From Brevibacterium sp. W7.2 (lineage in GTDB: Bacteria; Actinomycetota; Actinomycetes; Actinomycetales; Brevibacteriaceae), in assembly GCF_018137945.1 (NCBI RefSeq), contig NZ_CP073089.1, positions 2,046,001 through 2,110,000 of the forward strand: a stretch of 64,000 nt of DNA, in the 5' to 3' direction. The notes beneath the pieces are model-generated. The model did not search any database. It saw only the letters and a program-made list of their open reading frames with translations, and was not told where the DNA came from. The position numbers and the translations under genes were made by a program. Of this stretch, positions 1 through 7,845 are shown in pieces (positions within the stretch are counted from its first letter, which is position 1; each line of letters starts with the position of its first letter).

Positions 1-452
1 TGGCGGAACGCGTCGAGCTCTTCGTCCCACGCTTCACCGAGGGCGAGGCCCATCTCGTGGGCGAGCTTCGCGGGATCTCCGCCGGCGCGCTCCATGACGG
101 AGCGGATGCGGTCCTCGGGCACGAGGATGTTGCCGACGGTGTCGGTCACGGCGTGGTAGATGCCGAGGTCAGGAGTGTGGCTCCACCGTCCGCCGTCGAC
201 GCCGGCCGAGGGTTCCTCGGTGACTTCGTAGCGCAGGGAGTCCCATCCGCGGAGTGCCGATGCGATGCGAGAGCCCGAGCCCGCCGGCGCGCGCCAGCAG
301 ACTTCGGCGCGCACGAGGCCCGGTGCTGCCGGCTGGGGTGTCCAGTCGAAGCGTGCCTGTGCGCCGATCGCCCCGCCCGCTGCCCATTCGATGTGCGGGC
401 AGAGCGCGCGAGGTGCTGAGTGGACGAAGAGTACGCCCTGTGTCATATCCAT
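1..452 (-). CDS. DUF3145 domain protein (partial, C-terminus outside window)
   Basis: The first 150 codons are present and the reading frame is still open at the left edge. The start is an ATG at 452 with AGGAGG five bases upstream. The protein begins MDMTQGVLFVHSAP and continues with CPHIEWAAGGAIGA, FDWTPQPAAPGLVRAE and DGGRWSHTPDLGIYHA. These are the recurring blocks of the DUF3145 family, a soluble protein of about 165 residues found almost only in Actinobacteria and with no known function. The frame carries the high GC3 of a real gene, so the reading frames opposite it are shadows. Only the last ten to twenty residues should be missing. No enzyme motif is visible. Confidence 0.85.
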   Translation of the reverse strand, partial: MDMTQGVLFVHSAPRALCPHIEWAAGGAIGAQARFDWTPQPAAPGLVRAEVCWRAPAGSGSRIASALRGWDSLRYEVTEEPSAGVDGGRWSHTPDLGIYHAVTDTVGNILVPEDRIRSVMERAGGDPAKLAHEMGLALGEAWDEELDAFR

Positions 453-578
453 GTGTGCCTCCTACCTCGGATACGTCTTCCCCTACGATCCGAAAGGAGG
501 TACTCCGCTCATGATAGTCGACAAACAGACGTGAGCCAAGTAGCGAAATGCCTGATGACACGCGGTTCTTCTCGTCGG

Positions 579-785
579 TCAGGAGCGGCGGCGATGCATC
601 TGCTCGGTCATCGTCTCCAACCGCGAGAGGCCGCTGACGGCGGCCCAGCCGCGCACGGCTGTGAGCACCCATCCGTCGAGGCCGAGGTCCTGCCACGCGA
701 GGCGTTCGGCAGCGGGGCACACAGCCCGCCCGATGACGAGGAGAACACCGATCATCATCCCGACCACAATCAGCAGCACCATCAT
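579..785 (-). CDS. small membrane protein, unknown function
   Basis: This is a 68-residue protein starting at ATG 785, with GGGAGGAG six bases upstream; a longer in-frame start at 866 has no ribosome site. Residues 1-23 (MMVLLIVVGMMIGVLLVIGR) form one transmembrane helix, so a single-pass protein or uncleaved signal anchor is expected, with an amphipathic cytoplasmic tail of about 45 residues. I recognise no family. It sits between DUF3145 and the divergent ArsR-SRPBCC gene and is not overlapped by either. Confidence 0.5.
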   Translation of the reverse strand: MMVLLIVVGMMIGVLLVIGRAVCPAAERLAWQDLGLDGWVLTAVRGWAAVSGLSRLETMTEQMHRRRS

Positions 786-858
786 CACCAACTCCTCCCA
801 CCTGTGCAGCGACTTTCGCTCCCTTTTCAGCATGAACCTCTGGGCCCTCAATGAAAAG

Positions 859-881
859 CAAATCATTGTGAATGATCATCA
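859..881. promoter_or_regulatory. inverted repeat ATCATT-GTG-AATGAT
   Basis: The intergenic stretch between the small membrane gene and the ArsR-SRPBCC gene is locally AT-rich. It holds ATCATTGTGAATGAT, two perfect 6-base arms around GTG. It is a candidate protein-binding site for either divergent gene. No -35/-10 pair is convincing. Confidence 0.25.
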
Positions 882-997
882 GGCAGAGATTTAATGATCG
901 AGCTCTCTCCTGGGGACCGATTGCCTTCGCGGTTCCCCGGGCTGGGGTCGTGGCCGACGTCGCTGCCCGGCGAATCGAGTCCATGCCGGGTCTAGAC

Positions 998-1017
998 AGG
1001 TGACTCATGAGTCACCT
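998..1017. promoter_or_regulatory. perfect 20-bp palindrome, candidate ArsR-type operator
   Basis: AGGTGACTCATGAGTCACCT is a perfect 20-bp palindrome. It covers the GTG that opens the longest frame of the downstream winged-helix gene. ArsR-family dimers bind sites of this size near their own promoter, so autoregulation is the simple inference. If it is an operator, translation may begin further down, for example at GTG 1030. Confidence 0.5.
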
Positions 1018-1800
1018 ATCGTTGCGTCCGTGGCCACTTCCGATGACGACGCGGTTCTCCTGGCGCTCTCCCATCCGAGTCGACGGGCGCTTCTCGACGC
1101 CCTCCATGACCGGGACGGGCAGAGCGTGAGCGAGCTCGGGCAGGTCCTGCCCGCTCTCGGACGCCATGCCGTCCTCAAGCACGTGGGCGTGCTCGAGGAC
1201 GCAGGATTGGTCACCTCGCACAAAACCGGGCGCATCCGCCACTGCTATCTCAATGCCGCGCCGCTGGTCGCGCTGGCCCACCGCTGGCTCGACGACTACG
1301 CGCTCGAGTGGGGGCAGGCATTGAACCGACTGAAGAGCACATCCGAACGGAGACCGGAGATCATGAGCAGCACCGCACCCCTGCACCGCCACGCCATCGT
1401 CATCGACGCCTCACCCGAACGGGTCTGGACCGCACTGACCGAAGAGACCGCCTCGTGGTACTTCACCACGACGTTGAACTCGTCGCTGGAGCCCGGCACC
1501 GCATTCACCTACACCTACCCTGACGGCCGAACTGCCGCCGAGGGCACGATCATCGCGGCCGACCCCGGCCGCCGCCTGGAGATGATCTTCTCGCCTGCCT
1601 GGGACGACGCCGTGGCGCCGGAGGCTCCTTTCCGCCTCGTGTGGTCCCTCGCATCCCGGGGCGAGTCCACGCTGGTGACGATCGATCACTTCGACCTCGA
1701 CCCGTCCACTGAGACCGCCCGCCAGGTCGACCACGGCAGCCTGGTCCTCATCTCCAACCTCAAGACCTGGATCGAGACCGGTGCGCCCATGCACGCCTGA
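1000..1800 (+). CDS. ArsR-family HTH fused to SRPBCC (AHSA1-type) domain
   Basis: The protein has 266 residues. Residues 10-100 are a winged helix of the ArsR type (ALSHPSRRALLDAL, then ALGRHAVLKHVGVLEDAGLV as the recognition helix region, then the HCYLNAAPL wing). Residues about 125-260 are an SRPBCC/AHSA1 lipid-binding-type domain (VIDASPERVWTALTEE, FTYTYPDGRTAAEGTI, LVTIDHFDLD). ArsR and AHSA1 proteins are often encoded side by side; here they are one chain, which suggests a one-component regulator whose DNA binding answers to a hydrophobic ligand. No metal-binding cysteine pair is present. The start is uncertain: GTG 1000 lies inside the palindrome at 998-1017, and GTG 1030 is the alternative. 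Confidence 0.8.
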   Translation: MTHESPIVASVATSDDDAVLLALSHPSRRALLDALHDRDGQSVSELGQVLPALGRHAVLKHVGVLEDAGLVTSHKTGRIRHCYLNAAPLVALAHRWLDDYALEWGQALNRLKSTSERRPEIMSSTAPLHRHAIVIDASPERVWTALTEETASWYFTTTLNSSLEPGTAFTYTYPDGRTAAEGTIIAADPGRRLEMIFSPAWDDAVAPEAPFRLVWSLASRGESTLVTIDHFDLDPSTETARQVDHGSLVLISNLKTWIETGAPMHA

Positions 1801-1836
1801 GGTCTCGCCTGACTGGCGGTGTCCGGCGACGACGAA

Positions 1837-1872
1837 GCCCCGCATCTCTCGCCGCGGTGAGAGATGCGGGGC
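1837..1872. terminator. bidirectional hairpin terminator
   Basis: A 14-bp stem (GCCCCGCATCTCTC paired with GAGAGATGCGGGGC) has an 8-base loop. It lies between the convergent ArsR-SRPBCC gene and the tRNA and can serve both. Confidence 0.75.
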
Positions 1873-1885
1873 GATCGCACAGGGG

Positions 1886-1959
1886 TGCCCCCGGCCGGAC
1901 TTGAACCGGCGACCAAAGAATTATGAGTTCCCTGCTCTGACCAGCTGAGCTACGGGGGC
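1886..1959 (-). tRNA. tRNA with CAU anticodon (Ile2 or elongator Met)
   Basis: This 74-nt tRNA has acceptor arms GCCCCCG / CGGGGGC with discriminator A and no encoded CCA. The D-arm is GCTCAGCTGGTCAGAGC. The anticodon stem is GGGAA/TTCTT around the loop CTCATAA, which gives CAU. The T-arm reads GCCGGTTCAAGTCCGGC. The D-loop shows it is not an initiator. The variable and T-loop sequence resembles bacterial tRNA-Ile2, whose CAU is modified to lysidine, but elongator Met cannot be excluded. A -10-like TAATCT lies at 1971-1976 on the minus strand. Confidence 0.9.
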
Positions 1960-2081
1960 GAGCCGTGACCAGATTAGCACCAGAAGGCCGGCAGCTCCCA
2001 TTTCGCGCGGATCGTGAGAGAGCGTCGACCCAGAGCCGGCAGAGCACGCTCGACGGTGGGGCGAACTGCGCGGCCGACGGG

Positions 2082-3338
2082 TCAGTGCGCCGAGGTGCTC
2101 GGGGAGATCCGAGTGAGCACGCTGCGGGCGGCGTCGACGCACGTGTAGCGCTCGGTGGTGATGTAGACGTCGTACTCGACCTGCCCGTCGCTGCCGGGAT
2201 CGTTGCGGCGGGCGGCGGCGACGAGGCCCGACCAGTCGGGTCCGACGACGACGACTCCGTGCTCCTTGCGCATCGGATCGGAGGCGTCGACGACTCCCCC
2301 GCGCACCCCGGGCACCGGCGGAGTCGTGAAACCGCCGGAGAACATCGCCGTGAGTCCGACCGTGTCGCGGATCCGCTCATACCGGTCGTAGGTCGCCTGG
2401 GAGAACGTCTCCTCGTCCCCGAAGACGCCGAGCGTGATCGTCGCCGCACCGGAGGCCAGAGCCCGCTCCTCGAGGGCGGCGATCTGGGCGATGAGCAGCT
2501 CGCGGTTCATCACGAGAGGCTCCCGTCGCAGGCCCTGCGCAATCGAGTACGGGGTGCCGAGCGCCGGGAGGTTGCGCGAATGGTGATCGGCGAGAGCGTC
2601 TTCGACCGGCGGGGCGAACGGCTCGGGCTCACGGGTCGAGCGACCGAAGTACGGACCCGACATGAAGCGGGCGCCGAGTGCCTGCACCCGGTCGAGATCG
2701 TCCTCGCTCGAGACGCCCTCGGCGAGGATGACCGCTCCGGTCCGCTCGAGGTGGGCGTGGAGGAGCCGATTGAGCTCGGCCAGCTGCGCACTGCATTCGA
2801 TGGTGAGGACGTCGGGATGGAGGCCGACGACCGAGGGGTTGACGAGCGGCACGAACGACGTGCTGCGCAGGTCGGGTCCGACCGAGGACATTCCCACGCC
2901 CCACCCCATCGACCGGGCCTGGCGCACCGACCGGAGGACGGAGGCCGGGGAGGAGGAGACGCGGTCGGCGTCGAGCTGGAGGATGCACGAGCGATCGGGT
3001 TCGGCCGTCCGATCCTCGAGCGTGGCGAAGGACTCCTCCTCGGCGTGGAGGAAGAGGCGGTTGGAGTTCGGCAGTCCGGCCGCCTCGGCGGTGCGCAGGG
3101 CGGTCGCCCGCATCGAGGCGTCGATGTCGCCGATCATCGCTGAGGCGTGCATCGCCTGGCGCAGGTTCTCCGACTCGGCGTGGCCGAGAGCGGGGTCGCC
3201 GATCGGCGCTTGGAGGATCTGGTAGCCCACGGTGTCGAAGGTGAAGGAGTCGACCACGGGTGCGAAGAAGGTCTCGATCCCTCCCGACCGCACCAGCTCC
3301 TCGAGGGCCAGGTCCTGATCGTTCGCCGTGCCTACCAC
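2082..3338 (-). CDS. degenerate EAL domain plus DICT sensory domain protein
   Basis: GTG 3338 is chosen over GTG 3371 because AAGGA lies six bases before it; the product has 418 residues. Residues about 30-250 have an EAL-like fold: LFLHAEEESFATLED where active enzymes carry the EAL strand, GWGVGMSSVGPDLRS where they carry DDFGTG, and a good match at AEGVSSEDDLDRVQALGARF followed by FMSGPYFGR. The metal-binding E, DD and K residues are missing, so c-di-GMP hydrolysis is unlikely; a sensor or scaffold is more plausible. Residues about 265-415 match the DICT domain (sensory domain of diguanylate cyclases and two-component systems), beginning near RELLIAQIAALEERA. It is monocistronic. Confidence 0.75.
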   Translation of the reverse strand: MVGTANDQDLALEELVRSGGIETFFAPVVDSFTFDTVGYQILQAPIGDPALGHAESENLRQAMHASAMIGDIDASMRATALRTAEAAGLPNSNRLFLHAEEESFATLEDRTAEPDRSCILQLDADRVSSSPASVLRSVRQARSMGWGVGMSSVGPDLRSTSFVPLVNPSVVGLHPDVLTIECSAQLAELNRLLHAHLERTGAVILAEGVSSEDDLDRVQALGARFMSGPYFGRSTREPEPFAPPVEDALADHHSRNLPALGTPYSIAQGLRREPLVMNRELLIAQIAALEERALASGAATITLGVFGDEETFSQATYDRYERIRDTVGLTAMFSGGFTTPPVPGVRGGVVDASDPMRKEHGVVVVGPDWSGLVAAARRNDPGSDGQVEYDVYITTERYTCVDAARSVLTRISPSTSAH

Positions 3339-3425
3339 CGTCTGTCCTTCCCTGTGAAAACCTGCGTACACAGTCTTCCACAGTCGTGTCCGGTCAACGG
3401 TTTGGATTCGATAACATTATTCCGC

Positions 3426-4889
3426 TCACAGCTGAGGTCGCCGCGTGCGCCTGACCTCGGCGATTCCGACGATGCCGGCGATGATGACGACAACGGCGAT
3501 TGCCAGGAATGCGACGATGAGCCCGAGGTCCCAGTCGCTGACCGCGACGACGGCGAAGGCGACCGCGGTGAGGATCGCCAGCCCCATCGAGGTGCCGATC
3601 CGCTGACCCGTCTGCAGCACTCCCCCGGCCGATCCGGCGTACTTCAGGGGCACCTCGTTGAGCGTGAGCGTCTGGTTCGGGCTGATGACCATGCCCTGCG
3701 CGATGCCGACGAAACTGAGGGTGAGCAGCAGCCACCATTCGCTGCCGATGCCCTGGGAGAGGAGGGCGACGACGAGGACCGAGGAGAGCAGACCGAAGAG
3801 GCACGTGACGATGCCCCAGACGACGAGGCGGCGCCCGGCCTGGAAGACGTAGCGGCCGGAGATGTCGGCCGACAGCGCCGAGAGCAGCGCGGCGGGCAGC
3901 CCGATGAGTCCGGAGGCCAGCGCGGTGTGGCCGAGGCCCTGCTGCATGAACATCGCGACGATCACCCACACACTCGTCACCCCCATGAAGTAGAGGGCGA
4001 TGATGATCGAGCCGTTGCTGAAGCTCTTGATCGCGAAGAGGTCGAGTTCGACCATCGGGGTCCGGCCACGGGATTCGTACCGCCGCTCCCACTTCGTCCA
4101 CGCCCAGATGACGACGAGCCCGAGCGGCAGGGCGAACCACACGAACCAGCCGACGGAGGATTCGACGAACGGCAGGAGAACGAGGAGGACGCCGAGACCG
4201 AGGAGGACGACGCCGACGGGGTCGAGGTCGTGCCGGTGCCGACGCTGGTCCGGGGGCGCCGCCTCGTCGATGGGGTCGGTCTGGTCGACAGCCGGGCCCC
4301 ACGCGGACTTCGGCAGCCAGACGATCGCGAAGATCACGGCGAGGATGGCGAACGGGACGTTGACGAGGAACGCCGCCCGCCACCCGAGGGCATTGCCGAA
4401 GATCGCGATGAGGACGCCGCCGAGCACCGGTCCGATCGCCACCGACAGACCGACGATCGTGCCCATGAGGCCGAAGGCACGACCTCGGCGCGGTCCTTCG
4501 AAGTACTGCTGGAGGAGACCGACGACCTGCGGGTTGAGCAGTCCCGATCCCAAGCCCATGACGACGCGGGCGATGTTGAGGGTGATCGGGTCCGGGGCGA
4601 GGCCCGACACGAGCGAGGAGATGCCGAAGAGGCTGACCCCGGCGATGAAGAGCTGGGCGCGGCCGAAGACGTCGCCGGCGCGACCGGCCGCGACGAGGAC
4701 GACGCCGAAGGAGAGCGCATACCCGGTGAGGACCCACTGGAGGGCGGAGGTCGAGGCCCCGAGGTCGCGCTCGATCGCCGGGAGGACGACGTTGATGATC
4801 GACACCGACAGCAGGGACATGAACAGCGGGACGAGAGCGACGAGGAGGATCCTCTTCTGCACCTGAGTCATTCCGCCGCCTGCAGCCAT
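3426..4889 (-). CDS. MFS drug exporter, DHA2 (14-TM) family
   Basis: The start is ATG 4889 (MAAGGGMTQVQKR), with AAAGG six bases upstream; the product has 487 residues. It carries the EmrB/QacA pattern: TM1 ending in INVVLPAIERDLGAS, LQWVLTGYALSFG, motif A-like GRAGDVFGRAQLF, and motif C in ATIVGLSVAIGPVLGGVL-type sequence after RGRAFGLMG. About fourteen hydrophobic segments are separated by a charged loop near residue 215-230 (PDQRRHRHDLDP). Such proteins exchange protons for lipophilic drugs at the cytoplasmic membrane. The substrate cannot be read from sequence, and no regulator gene is adjacent. Confidence 0.85.
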   Translation of the reverse strand: MAAGGGMTQVQKRILLVALVPLFMSLLSVSIINVVLPAIERDLGASTSALQWVLTGYALSFGVVLVAAGRAGDVFGRAQLFIAGVSLFGISSLVSGLAPDPITLNIARVVMGLGSGLLNPQVVGLLQQYFEGPRRGRAFGLMGTIVGLSVAIGPVLGGVLIAIFGNALGWRAAFLVNVPFAILAVIFAIVWLPKSAWGPAVDQTDPIDEAAPPDQRRHRHDLDPVGVVLLGLGVLLVLLPFVESSVGWFVWFALPLGLVVIWAWTKWERRYESRGRTPMVELDLFAIKSFSNGSIIIALYFMGVTSVWVIVAMFMQQGLGHTALASGLIGLPAALLSALSADISGRYVFQAGRRLVVWGIVTCLFGLLSSVLVVALLSQGIGSEWWLLLTLSFVGIAQGMVISPNQTLTLNEVPLKYAGSAGGVLQTGQRIGTSMGLAILTAVAFAVVAVSDWDLGLIVAFLAIAVVVIIAGIVGIAEVRRTRRPQL

Positions 4890-5056
4890 TCCACACCTTT
4901 CGACCATTCTCGACAGCCGACGCCACCGTCGACCGTCCTCCCGCTGGTGATCCTATCCCCTTGCCCGCCGGCCGGCGCGGTGGGACCACCCGTTGACACC
5001 GGCCCATGAGCGTGTGACGGTAGGGCGACCTCCCCTCCCGCCGCGACGATCGGAGC

Positions 5057-5962
5057 ATGATGAACCGGAACGCGAACCCAGCAGCGTCCATGACCTTCCC
5101 TGCGGCGATGGGTCAGGCACAGCGGCCGACGGGTCCGCTCCTCGGCATCGTCATCGTCACCGTGATCTTCTTCGTCGCCCAGCTCGCGGCGCTGCCGGCC
5201 GGCATGCCGAGCGAGGGAGCCGGGCTCACCTTCGTCCAACAGGCCGTCCTCACCGGCAGCTTCGGGGTCGGGGCGGTCCTCCTCCTGCTCTGGGTCCGGT
5301 TCAAGGAGCGCCGGCCGATCCGCTCGCTCGGATTTGCCGCGCCCGGGGCAGGAGCGAAGATCCTCCGCGGCGCGCTCATCGGCCTCGCAATGATCTCCGC
5401 GGTCGCCCTCATCACCGTCGCCACCGGGCAGGGCACCCTCGGCGCGCCGAACTGGAGTGCGCTGCTTCCCGCGCTCATCCTGCTCGCCGGCTTCACGATC
5501 CAGGGCAGCACCGAGGAGCTCTTCGCCCGCGGCTACCTCGTCCAAGCCGTGTCGTGGAAGTGGGGACTGCTGGCGGCCTTCGTCGTCCAGACCGTGTGGT
5601 TCACCCTCCTCCACGGCGCCAACGGCGGCATCACAGTCGTGCCCGTGCTCAACCTCGTCCTCGTGGCGGTGTTCCTCGGCTTCTGGTCACTCGCCGAGGA
5701 GGGGCTGTGGGGCGTCTGTGCGTTCCACGCCGTGTGGAACTGGGGTCAGGGCAATCTCTGGGGCGCCCATGTCTCGAACATGGACGTCGAGACCTCGGTC
5801 CTCTCCTTCCGCCCGACCCCCGGTGCCGGCGACCTGATCTCGGGCGGATCGTTCGGCTTCGAGGGCAGTCTCGTGTCCTCGCTCATGCTCGCTCTCGGCA
5901 CGGTCGTCGCCGTCGTCATGGTCCGCCGGCGGCGGCGTGCGGCGACGGCCGATCGGGGCTGA
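5057..5962 (+). CDS. CPBP-family intramembrane metalloprotease
   Basis: This 301-residue protein has six to eight membrane segments. The Abi/CaaX-protease motifs are all present: motif 1 as STEELFARGYL (EExxxR) near residue 153, motif 2 as WFTLLHGANGG (FxxxH), and motif 3 as FHAVWNWGQGN (HxxxN). In this family the glutamates and histidines bind the catalytic zinc inside the membrane. Actinobacterial members are mostly uncharacterised. ATG 5057 and the following ATG 5060 share a weak GGAGC site. The gene is divergent from the MFS exporter and is followed 24 bp later by the oxidoreductase gene, so the two may be cotranscribed. Confidence 0.85.
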   Translation: MMNRNANPAASMTFPAAMGQAQRPTGPLLGIVIVTVIFFVAQLAALPAGMPSEGAGLTFVQQAVLTGSFGVGAVLLLLWVRFKERRPIRSLGFAAPGAGAKILRGALIGLAMISAVALITVATGQGTLGAPNWSALLPALILLAGFTIQGSTEELFARGYLVQAVSWKWGLLAAFVVQTVWFTLLHGANGGITVVPVLNLVLVAVFLGFWSLAEEGLWGVCAFHAVWNWGQGNLWGAHVSNMDVETSVLSFRPTPGAGDLISGGSFGFEGSLVSSLMLALGTVVAVVMVRRRRRAATADRG

Positions 5963-5986
5963 GAGGACACAGCCGGCCAGGGGACA

Positions 5987-6943
5987 ATGGTGTCCATGAC
6001 GAATGACACGATGAGAGCCGCGACCCAGCACAGTCTCGGGGGCCCGGAGGTCCTCGAGGTCGTCGACCTGCCGCGTCCGCAGCCGCGGACCAACGAGGTG
6101 CTCGTGCGCGTCCGCGCCGCCGGGCTCAACCCGACCGATTGGAAGCACCGCGCGGCCGGGCGCTTCCTCGGTCAGCCGCCGTTCGTCCTCGGCTGGGACG
6201 TCTCCGGAGTCGTCGAGGCCGTCGGCGTCGGGGTCGCGCGCTTCGCGGTCGGCGATGAGGTGTTCGGCATGCTCTCCTACCCGTACGGTCACGGCTCCCA
6301 TGCCGAGTACGTCGCGGCACCGGCGCGGGTGTTCGCGAAGAAGCCGGCGGGACTCGACCACGTCGAGGCCGCCGCCCTGCCGCTGGTGTCCCTCACGGCG
6401 TGGCAGACCCTCATCGACTACGCGCAGCTGACACCGGGCCAGCGCGTCCTCATCCATGCCGCCGCCGGCGGAGTCGGCCACGTCGCCGTGCAGATCGCCA
6501 AGGCCCACGGCGCCCACGTCATCGGCACGGCCAGTGGGAAGAAGCATGATCTCCTCCGCCGCCTCGGCGCCGATGAGACGATCGACTACCGCACGGAGGA
6601 CTTCACGGAGACCGCCACCGACATCGACGTCGTCCTCGACACCCTCGGCGGGGACACCGCGATGCGGTCGCTGCGCACCCTCACCCCCGGAGGGATCGCG
6701 GTCTCCACCGTGCCGGTCGGCCCCGACGACTTCACCGCCGAGGCGACGCGTCTGGGCGTCAGGGCGCTGCGGATGCTCGTCGACTCCTCCCATGCCGACC
6801 TCACCGCGATCGCCGGGCTCGTCGACGCGGGCCGGCTGAGGCCCGAGATCGCCGCGACCTTCCCGCTCGAGGAGATCGCTGCCGCACACCGCCTCGGCGA
6901 GACCGGGCGCACCACCGGCAAGATCGTCATCACGATGTCCTGA
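5987..6943 (+). CDS. NADP-dependent quinone-oxidoreductase-like MDR protein
   Basis: The protein has 318 residues. It belongs to the zinc-independent medium-chain dehydrogenase/reductase group: the N-terminal GroES-like fold shows VRVRAAGLNPTDWKHRAAG, VLGWDVSGVVEAVG and FAVGDEVFGML. The cofactor site is LIHAAAGGVGHVAVQIAK (AxxGGVG, NADPH type), and the C-terminus ends RTTGKIVI. No structural or catalytic zinc cysteines are present, in line with quinone or enone reductases. Start ATG 5987 or ATG 5996 both fit; AGGGGA lies just upstream. A strong terminator follows. Confidence 0.85.
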   Translation: MVSMTNDTMRAATQHSLGGPEVLEVVDLPRPQPRTNEVLVRVRAAGLNPTDWKHRAAGRFLGQPPFVLGWDVSGVVEAVGVGVARFAVGDEVFGMLSYPYGHGSHAEYVAAPARVFAKKPAGLDHVEAAALPLVSLTAWQTLIDYAQLTPGQRVLIHAAAGGVGHVAVQIAKAHGAHVIGTASGKKHDLLRRLGADETIDYRTEDFTETATDIDVVLDTLGGDTAMRSLRTLTPGGIAVSTVPVGPDDFTAEATRLGVRALRMLVDSSHADLTAIAGLVDAGRLRPEIAATFPLEEIAAAHRLGETGRTTGKIVITMS

Positions 6944-6949
6944 CACACC

Positions 6950-6986
6950 TCAGGGCCCGGTACACGAGGTGTACACCGGGCCCTGA
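6950..6986. terminator. bidirectional hairpin terminator
   Basis: The 12-bp arms TCAGGGCCCGGT / ACCGGGCCCTGA enclose a small ACAC/GTGT stem. It lies between the plus-strand oxidoreductase and the minus-strand LLM remnant. Confidence 0.75.
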
Positions 6987-6997
6987 TGGGGAGCGGC

Positions 6998-7811
6998 TCA
7001 GATCGGGTAGCCGGTGACCGGACCCTCCCAGTTCGGCTTCCAGCCGAGGGCCGGAGCGACGTGCTCGGCGAAGGACTGGAGGACGTGGAGGTTGTAGTCG
7101 ACGCCGATCTGGCTGGGGATCGTCAGCATGACCGTGTCGGCAGCCTCGATCGCCGGGTCGTCCTTGAGCTGCTCGATGAGGACGTCCGGGGCGGCCGCAT
7201 AGGTCTTGCCGAACGTCGAGCGCATGTCATCGATGATGCCGATCTGGTCGCCGTCCTCATGGGAGCGGCGTCCGAAGTAGAGGTCGTCGAGATCGGTGGT
7301 GATCGGGAAGATGCTGCGGCTCACCGACACGCGCGGGGTCCAGTCGTGGCCGGCTTCCTTCCACGCTTCCCGGAACTTGTCGATCTGCTCACGCTGGAGG
7401 TCGGCGAACGAGTCACCGGTCGCCTCGGTGAGCAGGGTCGAACTCATGAGGTTGACGCCCTGTTCGGCCGCCCACTCCCCTGTCGCGCGGGTCGCCGCAC
7501 CCCACCAGATGCGGCGGTCGAGGCCGGGGGCGTGCGGTTCGATGGAGAGCCGGGCACCGGGACCGAACTGCTTCGGGTCGGCCGGAGCCATCTTCTCGCC
7601 CTTGATCGCGGCCATGAACTTCCCGAACTTCGCGCGGGCGATGTTCGCGCCCTTGGCGTCCTCGGCATCGAGATACCCGAAGGCCTCCCACCCGCGCTCG
7701 GCCGGCTCCGGTGATCCCCGGCTGACGCCGAGGGCCACCCGGCCGTCGGCGAGGATGTCGAGCGCTGCGGCCTCCTCGGCGAGGTAGAGCGGGTTCTCAT
7801 AGCGCATGTCG
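6998..7811 (-). pseudogene. LLM-class flavin oxidoreductase, C-terminal part (cut by the element)
   Basis: From YENPLYLAEEAAALDILADG onward this is the last 267 residues of a luciferase-like (LLM) FMN-dependent oxidoreductase: LADGRVALGVSRGSPEPAERG, then a substrate-domain stretch ending PVTGYPI. The first 85 residues, including the strand 1 region that binds the flavin, are absent here and lie at 18813-19070 in the same orientation. Joining the pieces at the shared core gives ...GTGVIDMR-YENPLYL..., an unbroken protein of 352 residues. The open frame continues to an ATG at 7831, but those ten codons are element DNA. The gene is therefore interrupted, not naturally short. Confidence 0.85.
7803..7811. 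repeat. left attachment core (attL)
   Basis: CGCATGTCG is the same 9 bp as at 18817-18825. It lies inside the LLM coding sequence on the chromosome side and 35 bp before the integrase start on the element side. The rebuilt attP is an imperfect dyad: CGCTACCGC on the left of ATGTC and GCGGTTGCG on the right (8 of 9 pairs), with outer TTAC / GTAA also matched. Confidence 0.8.
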
Positions 7812-7845
7812 CGGTTGCGACACCCGTTCACGTAAGCTTGGTTGC

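Noticed and set aside
511-534. Seven-codon ORF after AAAGGAGG near 500
   Set aside because: Too short and with nothing downstream to regulate; probably chance.
3147-5009. A 620-codon plus-strand frame opposite the MFS and DICT genes
   Set aside because: It is Asp/Glu/Arg-rich antisense of high-GC coding sequence and has no start site or family.
6998-7831. Treating the LLM C-terminal fragment as a complete 277-residue gene
   Set aside because: Its first ten codons are element DNA and the conserved N-terminus is found intact at 18813-19070.
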